Shown: in pieces, positions 18,495 to 29,300 of the stretch
How positions within the stretch are numbered: position 1 is the stretch's first letter
Layout of the letters: each line of letters starts with the position of its first letter
Source of the DNA: Hondaea fermentalgiana
Lineage: Eukaryota > Sar > Bigyra > Thraustochytrida > Thraustochytriidae
Assembly: GCA_014084085.1 (NCBI GenBank)
Contig: NPFB01000047.1
Coordinates: 62,769 to 126,768, forward strand
Length of the DNA: 64,000 nt
Reading direction: 5' to 3'
The notes under the pieces: model-generated
Database searches by the model: none
What the model was told of the DNA's origin: nothing
The model's input: only the letters and a program-made list of their open reading frames with translations
Translations under genes and position numbers: made by a program

Positions 18495-21395
18495 ATGGGA
18501 CACAGCAGAGGCCGGGCGACGGCGCGATGGCGCTGCTTCGTGTGGTTTATGGCGATGCTGGTCGCCCTCGCGCTCACGGTACTAACGGACGCGCAGCAAG
18601 AGCTGGTGCAGAGAGTTCCCGTGCAAGTGAACCTTCCAGGCCACGCAGGACGAGCCGAGCAACGACAAGAGCTCGAGCTCCTCGTGCCCACAAAGTCACG
18701 AGTGGGCGCAATGCAGGTGTCAACGCCCAGCAAGGTGCATGATCTTGCAGTACAGGCTTGGAACGCCGTGGTGGATGGCAATGACGTGGGTCTTTTGGAT
18801 CCCAAGGTCGAAGCGCGGCGAAACGACCAAGTACGCCACGCCCCATTGTCTGCAGAGGAGGCCTGGCACCATTGGCAGGCCGCACAGCAAGGCGTTGTGG
18901 ATAGTGGCCGATTCCTCATTACGTTTGGCGTGGCAATTTCCGTGCAATCTGGCGGCTCCGACTTGCACATTGCTGCAGCTCTCGGGAGGACGGATCGTTG
19001 CAGAGCGTTGCTCGATGACCCAGATCGTCCAGAGATGGAAGTGGACATGCGCAAAGACGTCGATGGAACGACTCCCTTATACTGCGCCATCGCTACAGAC
19101 CAGGTGGACACCGTTCGCTTTCTGCTGCGCGATGCCGGTGCGAACCCAGAAATGCACGGCAACAATGGAGTCAGACCGCTCATGTTAGCCGCGACGCTTG
19201 GCCATCTGGAGATCATCAAGGAGCTCGTTTCGTCTGGCGCGGACGTAGACGCGCAGCATTCCTTTGGTGGGACGACAGCGCTTCACTTTGCCGCAGAGAT
19301 GGGCCACGCACATGTGATTCAATACTTGTGTCAGGATGCTGGTGCCGATGCCGCCCTACGCAAGACCACGGGCGGCACTGCGCTGCATACGGCGGCTGAT
19401 ACTAACCAAACGGAGGCGGCTCGTGCGCTCGTACACCATTGCACAGCAGACGTGCACGCTCTGCTAGCAGGCGACACGACTCCCCTATACCTCGCAGCGC
19501 AGCGAGGCCTGACAAACCTCGTGCGAGTGCTTATTGAGGAACTAGGCGCGAATCCCAACTTTGAAATGCCCAAAGGCCAAAATGTGGGAAAACATGTATC
19601 TGTCGTCGATGACGAGGCAGACCCAAAGGCGGCAGAGCGCAGACGTCAGGCGCAGTACTACGAGACCAAGAATACGGAGATCGGGAATGGAGCGACAGCG
19701 CTGCACGCTGCTGCAGAAAATGGTCATCGGGAAACTGTAAAGGCTCTCCTTTCGCTAGGCGCGCTGCAGACAGGGTCAATGGAAGGCGCCACGCCGCTTG
19801 TGATTGCCCTGCAGTACCACCATCCCGAGATCGCGCTCGACCTTCTTGATGAGAGCGATAGTGATCCCCAGATTCATGCGCGTGTGCCCCGCGATGGATC
19901 CTGGAGCCTGTTAACCGCTGTCGACCTCGTCCACGAGTCCGCGGCAAATCGGCGTGTACTCGACAAGCTCTTGCATTGGCCGGGACTTCAGGTGGACTTG
20001 GATAATGGTCGAGGAACTACTCCTTTGGCGCACGCCGTCGCGCGGCGACGAGATGACGTAGTCGTAAGCCTCTTAGATGTCGGGGCCACTGTCTTTGCTG
20101 CTCAGCCTTCAGCAATTATGGTGGCCTGTCAGATTGGCATGCCCGCAGGCCCAGGGCTGCACCGTCTCATCGATGCTGCCCAGGAAGAGAGGGCATTGCT
20201 AGACTGGGCTGCGAAAAGGGGCGCAGACGCAGGTACGCATCCCATCCATGCTGCCGCAGCCAATGGACATTCTCACATTGTCCGGGAGCTCTTGCATCGA
20301 GAGAAAGAACTCGTTGACCTTCAAGCGGCAAAGACCGGGGCTACATCTCTTCTGCTGGCTGCACAATCTGGCCAACTTGAAGTCGTGACCAAACTCGTCG
20401 CTGCTGGCGCAAATGTGAATGCGCGTGGCGGTAAAACGATTCATGGCGCTACGGCTTTGTACTTGGCATCCGATGCAGGCCACGCGAATATTGTGGGATA
20501 TCTTTTGCAAGAGACGCTGGCTGACGGCTCACTCGCTCTCAATGAATTTGGGACAACACCTCTTCACGTGTCTATAGAACGCAAGCGACACAGCGTCACG
20601 CGCACCTTGCTTGATCATGCGACGAGTCGCGCCAGCATCAACTTGAAAACCGCAGCAGGATTAACACCGCTTGCTTCTGCTGTGAAGACTGGCGATCCAT
20701 CGTTAGTTCGCACGCTGATACAGGCCGGTGCAAACACGCAAGTTCGTCTTGCGGTCGCTGAGACAGAGGAAGCTACTTTGCTGCAGTTTGCGTTGCACCA
20801 AGGTAGACACGTTGGCATAAGTGTCATTGAAGTGCTGGCAAGTAGTTCTACTCCAATGGATAAGGTGTCCTTTGAGCTCTGTGTTATGGAGCTCTTGCGA
20901 ATGCAAACCAGCCCGAAGCTATACCGTGAGCCCCGAGAAGCAGTGCAGCTTCTCACCATGCTGCTTTCCAAGGCCGATGCGGAGCTCATCTTTCCAGAGT
21001 ATGCGCTCTTTATCATCGCAAATGTCTACGAGGGAAGCGACGGAAAAGAAGAACTTCGACACGGGGAAAAGCTTCTCGAAGCTCTTTCCCGGTCGGCGCA
21101 ATGGGCACGGCTCAATCCGTCGGGCCGTGGCCGTCTGTTACTGCATGCCAGCGAGCTCACAGGCGAATTATCGCCCTTGCAGGCTGCCGTTCAACGCTCG
21201 AGACCGCGACTTGCCAAGGCCCTGCTTCTTGCCGCTAAAGTACCAGAACTCTCCACAAAAATGGTCCACTTGGATCAATCCTCTGGAAAGCTTGGCTCTG
21301 CGCTCATGATAGCACAAACGCGTCGCGATTTTCGCATGCTCAAAGTATTGCAGGAGTTCGTCGTTGTAGATCACGGAATTCATGAAGAGCTATAA
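18495..21395 (+). CDS. ankyrin-repeat protein with N-terminal signal peptide
   Basis: 966 residues. Residues 1-33 look like a signal peptide: basic n-region (RGRATARWR), hydrophobic core (FMAMLVALALTVL) and a polar end near TDAQQ. The mature part carries many ankyrin repeats from about 155 to 790. Clear ones are GTTALHFAAEMGHAHVIQYL, GATALHAAAENGHRETVKAL and GATALYLASDAGHANIVGYL. The C-terminal ~170 residues form a helical domain I do not recognise. No KDEL-type tail and no clear second membrane segment were seen. A secretory-pathway ankyrin protein is unusual because most are cytosolic or nuclear; the hydrophobic segment could instead anchor it with the repeats in the lumen or outside. The start ATG is the only one that includes the leader. 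Confidence 0.85.
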   Translation: MGHSRGRATARWRCFVWFMAMLVALALTVLTDAQQELVQRVPVQVNLPGHAGRAEQRQELELLVPTKSRVGAMQVSTPSKVHDLAVQAWNAVVDGNDVGLLDPKVEARRNDQVRHAPLSAEEAWHHWQAAQQGVVDSGRFLITFGVAISVQSGGSDLHIAAALGRTDRCRALLDDPDRPEMEVDMRKDVDGTTPLYCAIATDQVDTVRFLLRDAGANPEMHGNNGVRPLMLAATLGHLEIIKELVSSGADVDAQHSFGGTTALHFAAEMGHAHVIQYLCQDAGADAALRKTTGGTALHTAADTNQTEAARALVHHCTADVHALLAGDTTPLYLAAQRGLTNLVRVLIEELGANPNFEMPKGQNVGKHVSVVDDEADPKAAERRRQAQYYETKNTEIGNGATALHAAAENGHRETVKALLSLGALQTGSMEGATPLVIALQYHHPEIALDLLDESDSDPQIHARVPRDGSWSLLTAVDLVHESAANRRVLDKLLHWPGLQVDLDNGRGTTPLAHAVARRRDDVVVSLLDVGATVFAAQPSAIMVACQIGMPAGPGLHRLIDAAQEERALLDWAAKRGADAGTHPIHAAAANGHSHIVRELLHREKELVDLQAAKTGATSLLLAAQSGQLEVVTKLVAAGANVNARGGKTIHGATALYLASDAGHANIVGYLLQETLADGSLALNEFGTTPLHVSIERKRHSVTRTLLDHATSRASINLKTAAGLTPLASAVKTGDPSLVRTLIQAGANTQVRLAVAETEEATLLQFALHQGRHVGISVIEVLASSSTPMDKVSFELCVMELLRMQTSPKLYREPREAVQLLTMLLSKADAELIFPEYALFIIANVYEGSDGKEELRHGEKLLEALSRSAQWARLNPSGRGRLLLHASELTGELSPLQAAVQRSRPRLAKALLLAAKVPELSTKMVHLDQSSGKLGSALMIAQTRRDFRMLKVLQEFVVVDHGIHEEL

Positions 21396-21420
21396 CTTGA
21401 TCTTTACAACTTGCCGATGT

Positions 21421-21450
21421 CGCACGCACGCACGCACGCACGCACGCACG
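21421..21450 (+). repeat. CGCA microsatellite
   Basis: CACG/CGCA units in the 3' flank of the ankyrin gene, upstream of the SANT-BAH start. The frame of the next gene is open through it, but it is unlikely to be translated. Confidence 0.85.
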
Positions 21451-21740
21451 AACGCGCGGCGATTTGTATTTTTCGGGCACGAGGTAAGATGCACGCCAAA
21501 CGATGTGCTTTCTCTTCTTCTCTTCAATTTCAGAAAACCGACACACCTACACCAATGAAACTTGCAGCAAGTTTTGGGTTCAAAATGACCCTTGAAAATC
21601 TTACGGTTAGGTTGACGACTCTGCCAGAGCTGAGCGAACCGAGCAAACCCTTCTCCGCGCACCGGCGTGCGTGCGTCGAGTGGTGCTTGCGCGGGGAGTC
21701 TGCGCTCGCGTGCTGCGAACGCGAGCTCAGCGGGCTTGCC

Positions 21741-23330
21741 ATGGAGTCTGTGTCGACGACGCCAACGCTCTCCGCCGCGGGCGCCGCGTGCGAAGATGGG
21801 GGTCCACCCTTGCCCGACATGCCTTCGCTCGAAGATGCGCTAACGCTGGCGCGCACGAAACTCGAGGACGAAGACTACGTGGAAGGCGCCGAAGCGAATG
21901 GAAAACGCAAGGCAGCGGTCTCCCTCGACCCGGCCATCATTCCTCAAGGACGATACATTGTCAAGCACAGTTCCCACAAAGTGAAATGCAAGCGCCTTCT
22001 TTTAAGTGAAGCCCTGAACCAAGGCTCCATGGAGGGATGGAGTGAGGCGCGGAAGCGCGCTTTTCAAGGACGCGACAAGAACCCAAATGCGTACTACTAC
22101 CGCTTCAACGACCCTGGCGAAGAGCAGCGTGGTGGGGCATGGACCGCGGCAGAGAAGTCTGCTTTTCTGCAACGTGCCAAGGACCATGGAATCGACTACC
22201 AATGGGGGCTTTTCGCCATGGGTATTCCAGGTCGCGTTGGATATCAATGCTCCAACTTTTACCGCAAGCTCATTGAGAAAAAAGAAATTACGGACGAGAA
22301 CTACGTCATGGACGACAAGGGCAAAGCCCACTTTCTGCAAAAGAAAAAGCCCCCTAAGCCGCCCAAGCCCCCCAAGGAGCCCAAACCTCCCAAGGAAAAG
22401 AAACCTCCCAAGGAAAAGAAACCTCCCAAGGAAAAGAAACCTCCCAAGGAGAAAAAGCCTCCCAAGGAAAAGAAACCCCCCAAGGAGAAAAAGCCTCCCA
22501 AGCCCAAGATCATCAGTAAAGGACGGCTACTTAAACCCACGAACAAGCCCGGCAAATTTGGGCAAGAAACCTTTCACTTTATCAAGTGGGCCAAGGCAAC
22601 ACTGACACAAGGTGACTTTGTGCTCATTCGAGACCCCACGAACGTCGACGCAGAGCCCTGCGTGGTGAAAATTGTGGAGATTTTCCAATCGGATAGAGCG
22701 GCGCATCTCATGGGCCGACGCTACGTTTCTACGGCAATGCTCAAGACGCTTCCGGGTGGTGAGAGCGCTTTCGCAAGCATGGATAACTCTGGATCCTCCA
22801 AAGAGGTGATTGAAACGTCTGCGACATCCTTCATCGCCAAGGCCGAGTGCATTCTCAAAGTTTGTCACGTGAGCTGTGTACGCCGCATTCCGCCCAAGTC
22901 CAAGGAGATCCCCAAGTCGCGGGATGACGTCCCTGGAATCCACGAAGCTGCCCCGCTCGACGCTGTCTACTATGCGCGTCAGTATTTTGACCTTGATGCT
23001 GAGGTTCTCGTTCGCCGGGTCTCGGCCAAGGGGGAACCGCTCAATCGGACGGCGCTTGCCAAGGCTGTCGCAGCTCAGAAACGCGCGCGCAAGCTTGAAG
23101 AGATGCGGCAAGCGCAGGAAGCAGCTGCACAAGAAGCCTCCCAAAGCGAAGCAAACAATATGGAAAATGGCAAAGAAGAGCAAGAAGATGATGGTAATGA
23201 CAATGACGACGACGATGACGATGAAGTTGTCGACGCTGAGGAGCAAGCCGAGTACGAGCGTGCGCGTCGAGCGCGTTTGCTCGAGAACCGCCAGATGATT
23301 GCTGAGCTATTTACGGCGTCTGAAGCGTGA
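21741..23330 (+). CDS. SANT and BAH domain chromatin protein
   Basis: 529 residues from ATG 21741, which has a strong context (gccATGg); the open frame upstream contains a microsatellite and is probably leader. A Myb/SANT-like helical domain lies at about 130-180 (AWTAAEKSAFLQRAKDHGID). A Lys/Pro linker of PPKEKK hexapeptides follows at about 203-255. A BAH domain covers about 280-385, from TQGDFVLIRDP to VSCVRRI. The C-terminus is coiled and acidic (run of Asp near 490). SANT modules bind histone tails and BAH domains read nucleosomes or histone modifications in silencing complexes, so a nuclear chromatin role is likely. The final 20 bp of coding sequence overlap the 3' end of the convergent gene. 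Confidence 0.83.
   Translation: MESVSTTPTLSAAGAACEDGGPPLPDMPSLEDALTLARTKLEDEDYVEGAEANGKRKAAVSLDPAIIPQGRYIVKHSSHKVKCKRLLLSEALNQGSMEGWSEARKRAFQGRDKNPNAYYYRFNDPGEEQRGGAWTAAEKSAFLQRAKDHGIDYQWGLFAMGIPGRVGYQCSNFYRKLIEKKEITDENYVMDDKGKAHFLQKKKPPKPPKPPKEPKPPKEKKPPKEKKPPKEKKPPKEKKPPKEKKPPKEKKPPKPKIISKGRLLKPTNKPGKFGQETFHFIKWAKATLTQGDFVLIRDPTNVDAEPCVVKIVEIFQSDRAAHLMGRRYVSTAMLKTLPGGESAFASMDNSGSSKEVIETSATSFIAKAECILKVCHVSCVRRIPPKSKEIPKSRDDVPGIHEAAPLDAVYYARQYFDLDAEVLVRRVSAKGEPLNRTALAKAVAAQKRARKLEEMRQAQEAAAQEASQSEANNMENGKEEQEDDGNDNDDDDDDEVVDAEEQAEYERARRARLLENRQMIAELFTASEA
22345..22505 (+). repeat. in-frame 18-bp tandem repeat (PPKEKK)
   Basis: At least six copies of an 18-bp unit coding Pro-Pro-Lys-Glu-Lys-Lys, preceded by shorter KPPKP units, inside the SANT-BAH gene. 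Synonymous changes between copies (aag/aaa, ccc/cct) suggest selection on the peptide. Confidence 0.9.
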
Positions 23331-26300
23331 GAGCCAGCGGACTCTGACTCACTGGAGAGGCACGCGGATAAAGGTTCTCATTCGGAATGCTTGACCGCCG
23401 TACACGTCTATAAATGCGCTCCGCAGCGCTCGATTCACCGCCATAGGGGAGGTCCACATGCAGGATTTGGCGCGTCTCGTCAAAGGCAGTGACCGTAAAG
23501 ACCTCGTCGCGGACGCGCACCTTGTCGCCTTCGCCGAGCTGACCAGAAAGATCACTGCTGAGAATAAATGTTTGTGAATACTTTGTCACTTGTGCGTGGC
23601 CCGTGAGCTCCTGCTCGGGTTGCGCGGCAGCCGCATCGGCGCCCAAAGCTGTCTCCCATTCCAAGTGAAGCCGAAAAGGTGGTCGTGCCCAGGTCTTGAT
23701 GGCAAGTGGGTACACTCGATCACCGCGAAGCCGAAAGCTCTCATTCTGTGAGAGCGGAACGTAGCCCACTGAGATGACTTGCTCTTGACTGTGATCGCCA
23801 TCCTCTAGATCATTGCCAACTTCGGCGTCCGTGGCGAGAGCAAAGGAATAGTTGGCCGTGTGTTCAACCCATACATAGCCTGCGTAGTGTGCGCGCGTCG
23901 CGGCAATGGTTTGCAAGGAGCCCGCATTTTGCACCAGAACATCAGATGCAAGTGCAAGCTCTCCTTCCAGTGCCGCTGGGGATGCAAAGAATGAACCAAG
24001 AAGTCCAGTCCCACTTGCAAGCTCGACGTGAAGCAAAAAGGACCCTTCCAGGGTTCCAAAGTCGAGCGTCATCGTGTATGTGCCATTCGTGTGATCCACG
24101 GTAGACTGCAAAAAGTCGACCCAGGGGGCTCCAAAGCGAAAGGGCCGCAAGTCGTTCGCAGGAGTTTCTCCCAGAACAAGCTGCGGCGTAAAGGCGTCCT
24201 GCAGCTCGGCGTACAGGACAAAGCGGTCTCCGCCTCTGTCCAGCACGTTTCCGAAGGCGTCGCGCGCTGTAATGCTTATCTGCAGAGGCGATGTCAAGGC
24301 CGCCGCGTCGCCAACGACGCTCGTCGAGGTTGTCGCAGCGAAGGCCTCTGCAGGGCTAACAACGATCTCAAACGGCGCGATACTCGATCCATCGCTGAGT
24401 TCGATCGTTATGTTCCAGACGCCGGCGGAGAGCATCGTATACGTGACCTGGAATAGACCATGACTCTGGTACGTCACGTTGCCTCCCCATCGAGCATCCT
24501 CGTAAACCGTAATTGCTTGTACGTCGTTTTCGTCTTCGCGCCGATTACCGGAGACATCTCGAACCTGAACATAAAAGACACCTTGCTCGCCGGCTATATT
24601 TGCGCTAACCTCCGAGCCCGAGACGCTACATTCCACCGCGGAGATTGCCCCTGGCCGCACACTAAGCCTCCGCGGGGCATCTGCGACTTGATAGAGTCGA
24701 AGCTGTTCGAGTAATTCGGACCGTCCGAGATCCGCATGCATTTCGGGCGTATTGACCGCTATAAAAACGATAAATTCACCCGATGCTGTCGGCGTCAAGG
24801 CGATCTGAAAGCGTCCTCCTCGTTCTTCAGGATCAGCAACAATAGAGGCAGAGACAAGCATGCCATCAGGATCTAGACCATCGTCAACGCCGCGAAGATC
24901 CGGCACGCTCCATCCGTAGACTTGCACAAGGTCGTCATGTGTGAAGACATCGTTACCAAAGGCATCCGTGACCTGAACCTCAAAGATCGTTTCGACGCCA
25001 GCCACAAGATTTTCGAGTGGTGTCCAATCGACCACGTACGAAGCCTCAGGATGCGCAGCTGCAGGTACCGTGATGGGATAAAAGGTGCTAATTTCGCGCC
25101 ATCGATAAAGAGCTTCGTCTGGAACCTGTTCTGGCGTTGAGGCTAGTTGGCCAGCACGATCAAAAGTAGCCCACTCGAGGGACAGCGCCGCTGTTGGGTG
25201 GCTGCTGTCGCGAGCAAAGTCGAGCTGAATCGGCAAAAAAGCGAGCGCGGGGACCTGTGAAGGAAGTTGGGCCCAAGCCGTGATGCCAACGTCTGCCTCC
25301 GGCCACTGATCAACGAGGAGTTTTCCGTTTACCCAAAGTCTCGCGCCACCTCCGTCAATGCGAAGACGAAAACCAAGTCTCACCATGCCGTTTTCCAGGT
25401 GCGCTGTTCTCAGATCATACTCTATGGCACTTGGCACAGCGCCCAGTGCGGGAGCTTTGAGCAGACCAAACATGCGAGCTCCCCAAGCAGCACTGTTTTC
25501 GAGAAGAGGATCCTCATCCCAGCTCGCGTAATCGTCCCAGACAAAGGCGAGCGATTGCTCGACCTTCTCTACCGGTTCGGAGCCAAAGAACCGCGTGCGA
25601 TAATAGGCAGCATCGATGCCCCCCGGTTGCGTGACGCTGATCTGCAGCGTCCCGTTTTGCGCCACAAAGGGAACGTACGACCCATTGTAGAGCCCTTGAT
25701 CAAGATCTCCCGCCATGAAGTCGATATCTTCCTCCACGTGCGTAACTCTAAACTTGACGTCCCCATTCTGCGTCAGATTGTTTCCAAAGGCATCCACGGC
25801 CTGAATTGAGACCGGGTGCAGCGCACCGGCGACGCCCTGCGTCAGCCCTGCACCTCGTATGATCGCACGCGCATGCTCGACACTGTTCGGTCCCACAGTC
25901 ACATTCAGAGGAGAGTCCATTATTGTTCCGATGGGTGTGTCTGTAGCATCGACCATGTAGACGGCAATCGAAGCAAGACCGGCTAGTGTTGCATTGTACG
26001 AGAGTGTATAGATTCCAGGCTCGCCATCGGCAGGGGGAGTTGTGTCAACATAAAAGGCGAGATCTGTGCGAAAGGTGATGCCGTCCGCACAAGGCCCGAC
26101 TCTTGGATTGCCCGCTGCATCATGAGACTCCACCGTGAAATAGGTGATGTCGCCTGCAACAGCATATGCGTTGCCCACGCCGCTTGAAAAGCTTTGCGCT
26201 GCATCACAGGAGCCGTCGCTGACATCGACAGTGTACGCGTTTGCCTCGTTGATGGCGACGCCCCCAAGATAGATGAAGAGCGAGGCCTGTTCTTCGGCGC

Positions 26301-29300
26301 GCGCTGGCGTGTACGGGCATGAAAAGAGGTCTTCTGCTTGATGCACGCAGACGCCAACAAAATCTTCAAAGGTACCGTCGTCGAAAACGAGACGGAGCGA
26401 TAGGCTTGCCGCAGCTTCCGGTGTGGTGTCTACCTTGTTGCCAAATTCGTCGCGCAAGTGAACGATAACGCTGGCTTCGATGCCCGAGGTTGCGCCGGCA
26501 GTACCTGCGCCACTTGCAAAGGTGTGCTCTGCACTGGATGCCGCGTGCATAAAGATGAGAGCGTAAGGAGACGCTGCAATATGCTCGCAAGGTACACTGG
26601 CGCCGAACTGATTGCAGCCAATTGTTGCCTGGACGTTGACCTGGTCAGCGCGCGTAACCGTGTAGGTGGCCAAGTACTCTGAACTACCAAGATATGAAAT
26701 GTCAGCCGTGACAACTTCCCCAGGCGCTGACGCATGCACAACCTGAATGGAGATAAGAGCAGAAAGGTCCTCCTCGATTCGATTCCCGTATGGGTCACGG
26801 AGGACCAGATTGACACTCTTCAGATCGCCTACAACGTGCGTTGACACTGGAGCGGTTTCAGTTCCAGATCCCGAAACATCAAAGGACGGGCCATGCGGGT
26901 GCGTGGGCTCCACTTGTAGCAAGAATGGTGAGCCAGCTATGTGCACATTACCCACGGTGATTTCAAGAGTATGAGTGCCCGCGGCGATTGGGTCAATGAC
27001 GACTTGCAACGTCGAAGGAACGTCTTCTGTTGCGTTGATGGTGCCCAAGACAACACTATTTCCTGGCAAAAGCGTGTTGCCTGGCACGGATGCCGTTTCG
27101 AGAGTGACTGTTGCCTCGAAGAAGACGTCTTGCGTAATATTTGGATCTCCATTGGTATATGCATCGCGCGGATGAATAAAAAAGACGCAAGGGTCTCCGG
27201 CAATGCTCGTCTCGAGACAGCTGCCCGTGGCAAAGGTCGACGCGGCATCTACGTCGGCAGTGAGAATGGTCGTGTTCATATCGGGTAAAGGAAGCAATTG
27301 ATAAAGTGCGCTCGGTGGAACCACTTCGAAATTTGCGCCATCAATGGACCATAGCAGCTGCAAATGCGCGCTGCCATCGAGTTCTCGATAGTCAACCTGG
27401 ATATGGTGCAGGTTTCCCTGAATTAGTTCGACAGTGACGGTTGCCGCCGTGCCGAGAGGACCGTGATCCCAGTCGTCAAGGACAACAATGCCGTCGAGCG
27501 TGACTCTGGCTCGATCGTTGGCCAGGACGCGAAGCTGAACGGCAGTGCTTGTAGCGCTTGCTGGCAGCGCGATTGCGCCATGCCAACGCACAGTTACATA
27601 GTCGCGTGCCGTGAGTGCGATTGGGCCGTGGCCCCAAATGAAGTCAAGAACTGTGTCCACGCGACGGAGAAACGGGTCTGCAGACTCGATAAAGGGGACG
27701 TCATAAAATTCGGCCACAAGGCCGCCAGCTTTGGCAAGCGTTGCAATGGTATGGTATTTGAGGACGGGCCCCACTGGATGCGTGCAAATGTATTCATCGG
27801 CGGCGAGATGCGCACACTCAAGCATCGGAGTGCCCGGTTTGGCAGGAACAGAGTCTGTAATTTGAGCAACGAGCTTTACGGAAGACGGCAGCGCATCCTC
27901 CAGAGCAAGCCCAGTGGATGTGCGGAGAAATACCGCAAAGCTGAAGGTGTCACCCGCCTGAGCGACCCAGGTTGGGTGGTAAAGGATAGAGCTTTGGGCG
28001 TCGGCATACCAGAAATCATCGTCATGAATCGTCACTTGAGCTTGATGTTGAGGACCGAGCGAGACTGGAATGCTTGGATCATCGATGCTTCGGGGATTGA
28101 GGAGCAGGAGATCAAAGTGCTCATCATCCTCTAGCACTGCATCATCGTGGATGGAAATGTGAAAGGTCAGGCTTACAACACCTGGTAGAAAGTCAAGACG
28201 TTGCAGAGATGTGTAAGTCGCCGTAGGTGACACGTCTTCTGGACCCGCGGTGCCATACCGAAGTTCGTAATCCACAGCAACATGTCCATACCCTCCACCG
28301 GTCCGCTGCACGGTAATTTCAAGATAGTGGGCCGACTCAAGGACAGCATATGTCGGAGACGAGAAGGAGAGAGTTCCATGGTGACCGCATTGCACATGAC
28401 TTTGACTCGCTGGGGAGCAGGTCCACGCAGCCGTCGACGGGCCTTGTACACAATCAACACTATAGTCCGCAAGACCTGCAGCTTCGTCAATCTTGGGAAA
28501 GGGTTCTGCTTCGTCAAAGGCGCGTGGATCTTGCGTGCCAAACGGCAAGGAAATTGCTAGTTCGCGTGCAATTTCGTCGAAAGGAAGGACAGGGTCAGTA
28601 TATCGCCGTCCCGAACGACGAATAGAGAGCAGGATGGGGTCTCCGCAAGCGAGGCAACGGTCTTGCGCAGTGCATCGTACGCACCGCGGATCAAAGTCAG
28701 TGCAAGGCTGGCAAGTGCCATCTTCCGCTAAGTAGTGTAATCTGGCGCATTCTGTGCAAGCGCCGGAAATGGCGTCGCAGGTTGTGCAGAGCTCGCCACC
28801 AGCGCTTACGTGACAGCGCGGGACGCTGCAGTCAGTGCCGGTGCGATGGGGCTTACACGCACACACGCCCGTTGAAAGATCGCAGGTGCCTGCTCCCGAG
28901 CAATCGCTTGGGCAGAGGACTTTGGGGATGCACGTGGAGTTGTCTGTAGGGTCTGGAAAATGGGTTGTCTTGCATGCAGAACAGTCTTCACCTTCGTAGC
29001 CTTCGTAACAGTGACACATACCAGACCTTTTATCGCAAAAACCGTGGTTTTCATCGATACAGTAATATGCTCCATCTGCCCGAGGTCCCACCATGCTCGG
29101 GCAGATCTGTCTGGGAAGTACGCCCTCATGTTCAAAACGAAGAACTTGATTGGTGCGTGAAAGTCCGGGAAGAAATGAAAGCGTCTCATTCTCTGGGTTA
29201 TACTTGACGCCGGGTGCAAAATCACCGTGAATTCCGGGTGTTCGTGCTTGGCCACCTTCGTTGATGCGTGTTCGTCCCCTCATGCGCAAGCTCCCGTCGC

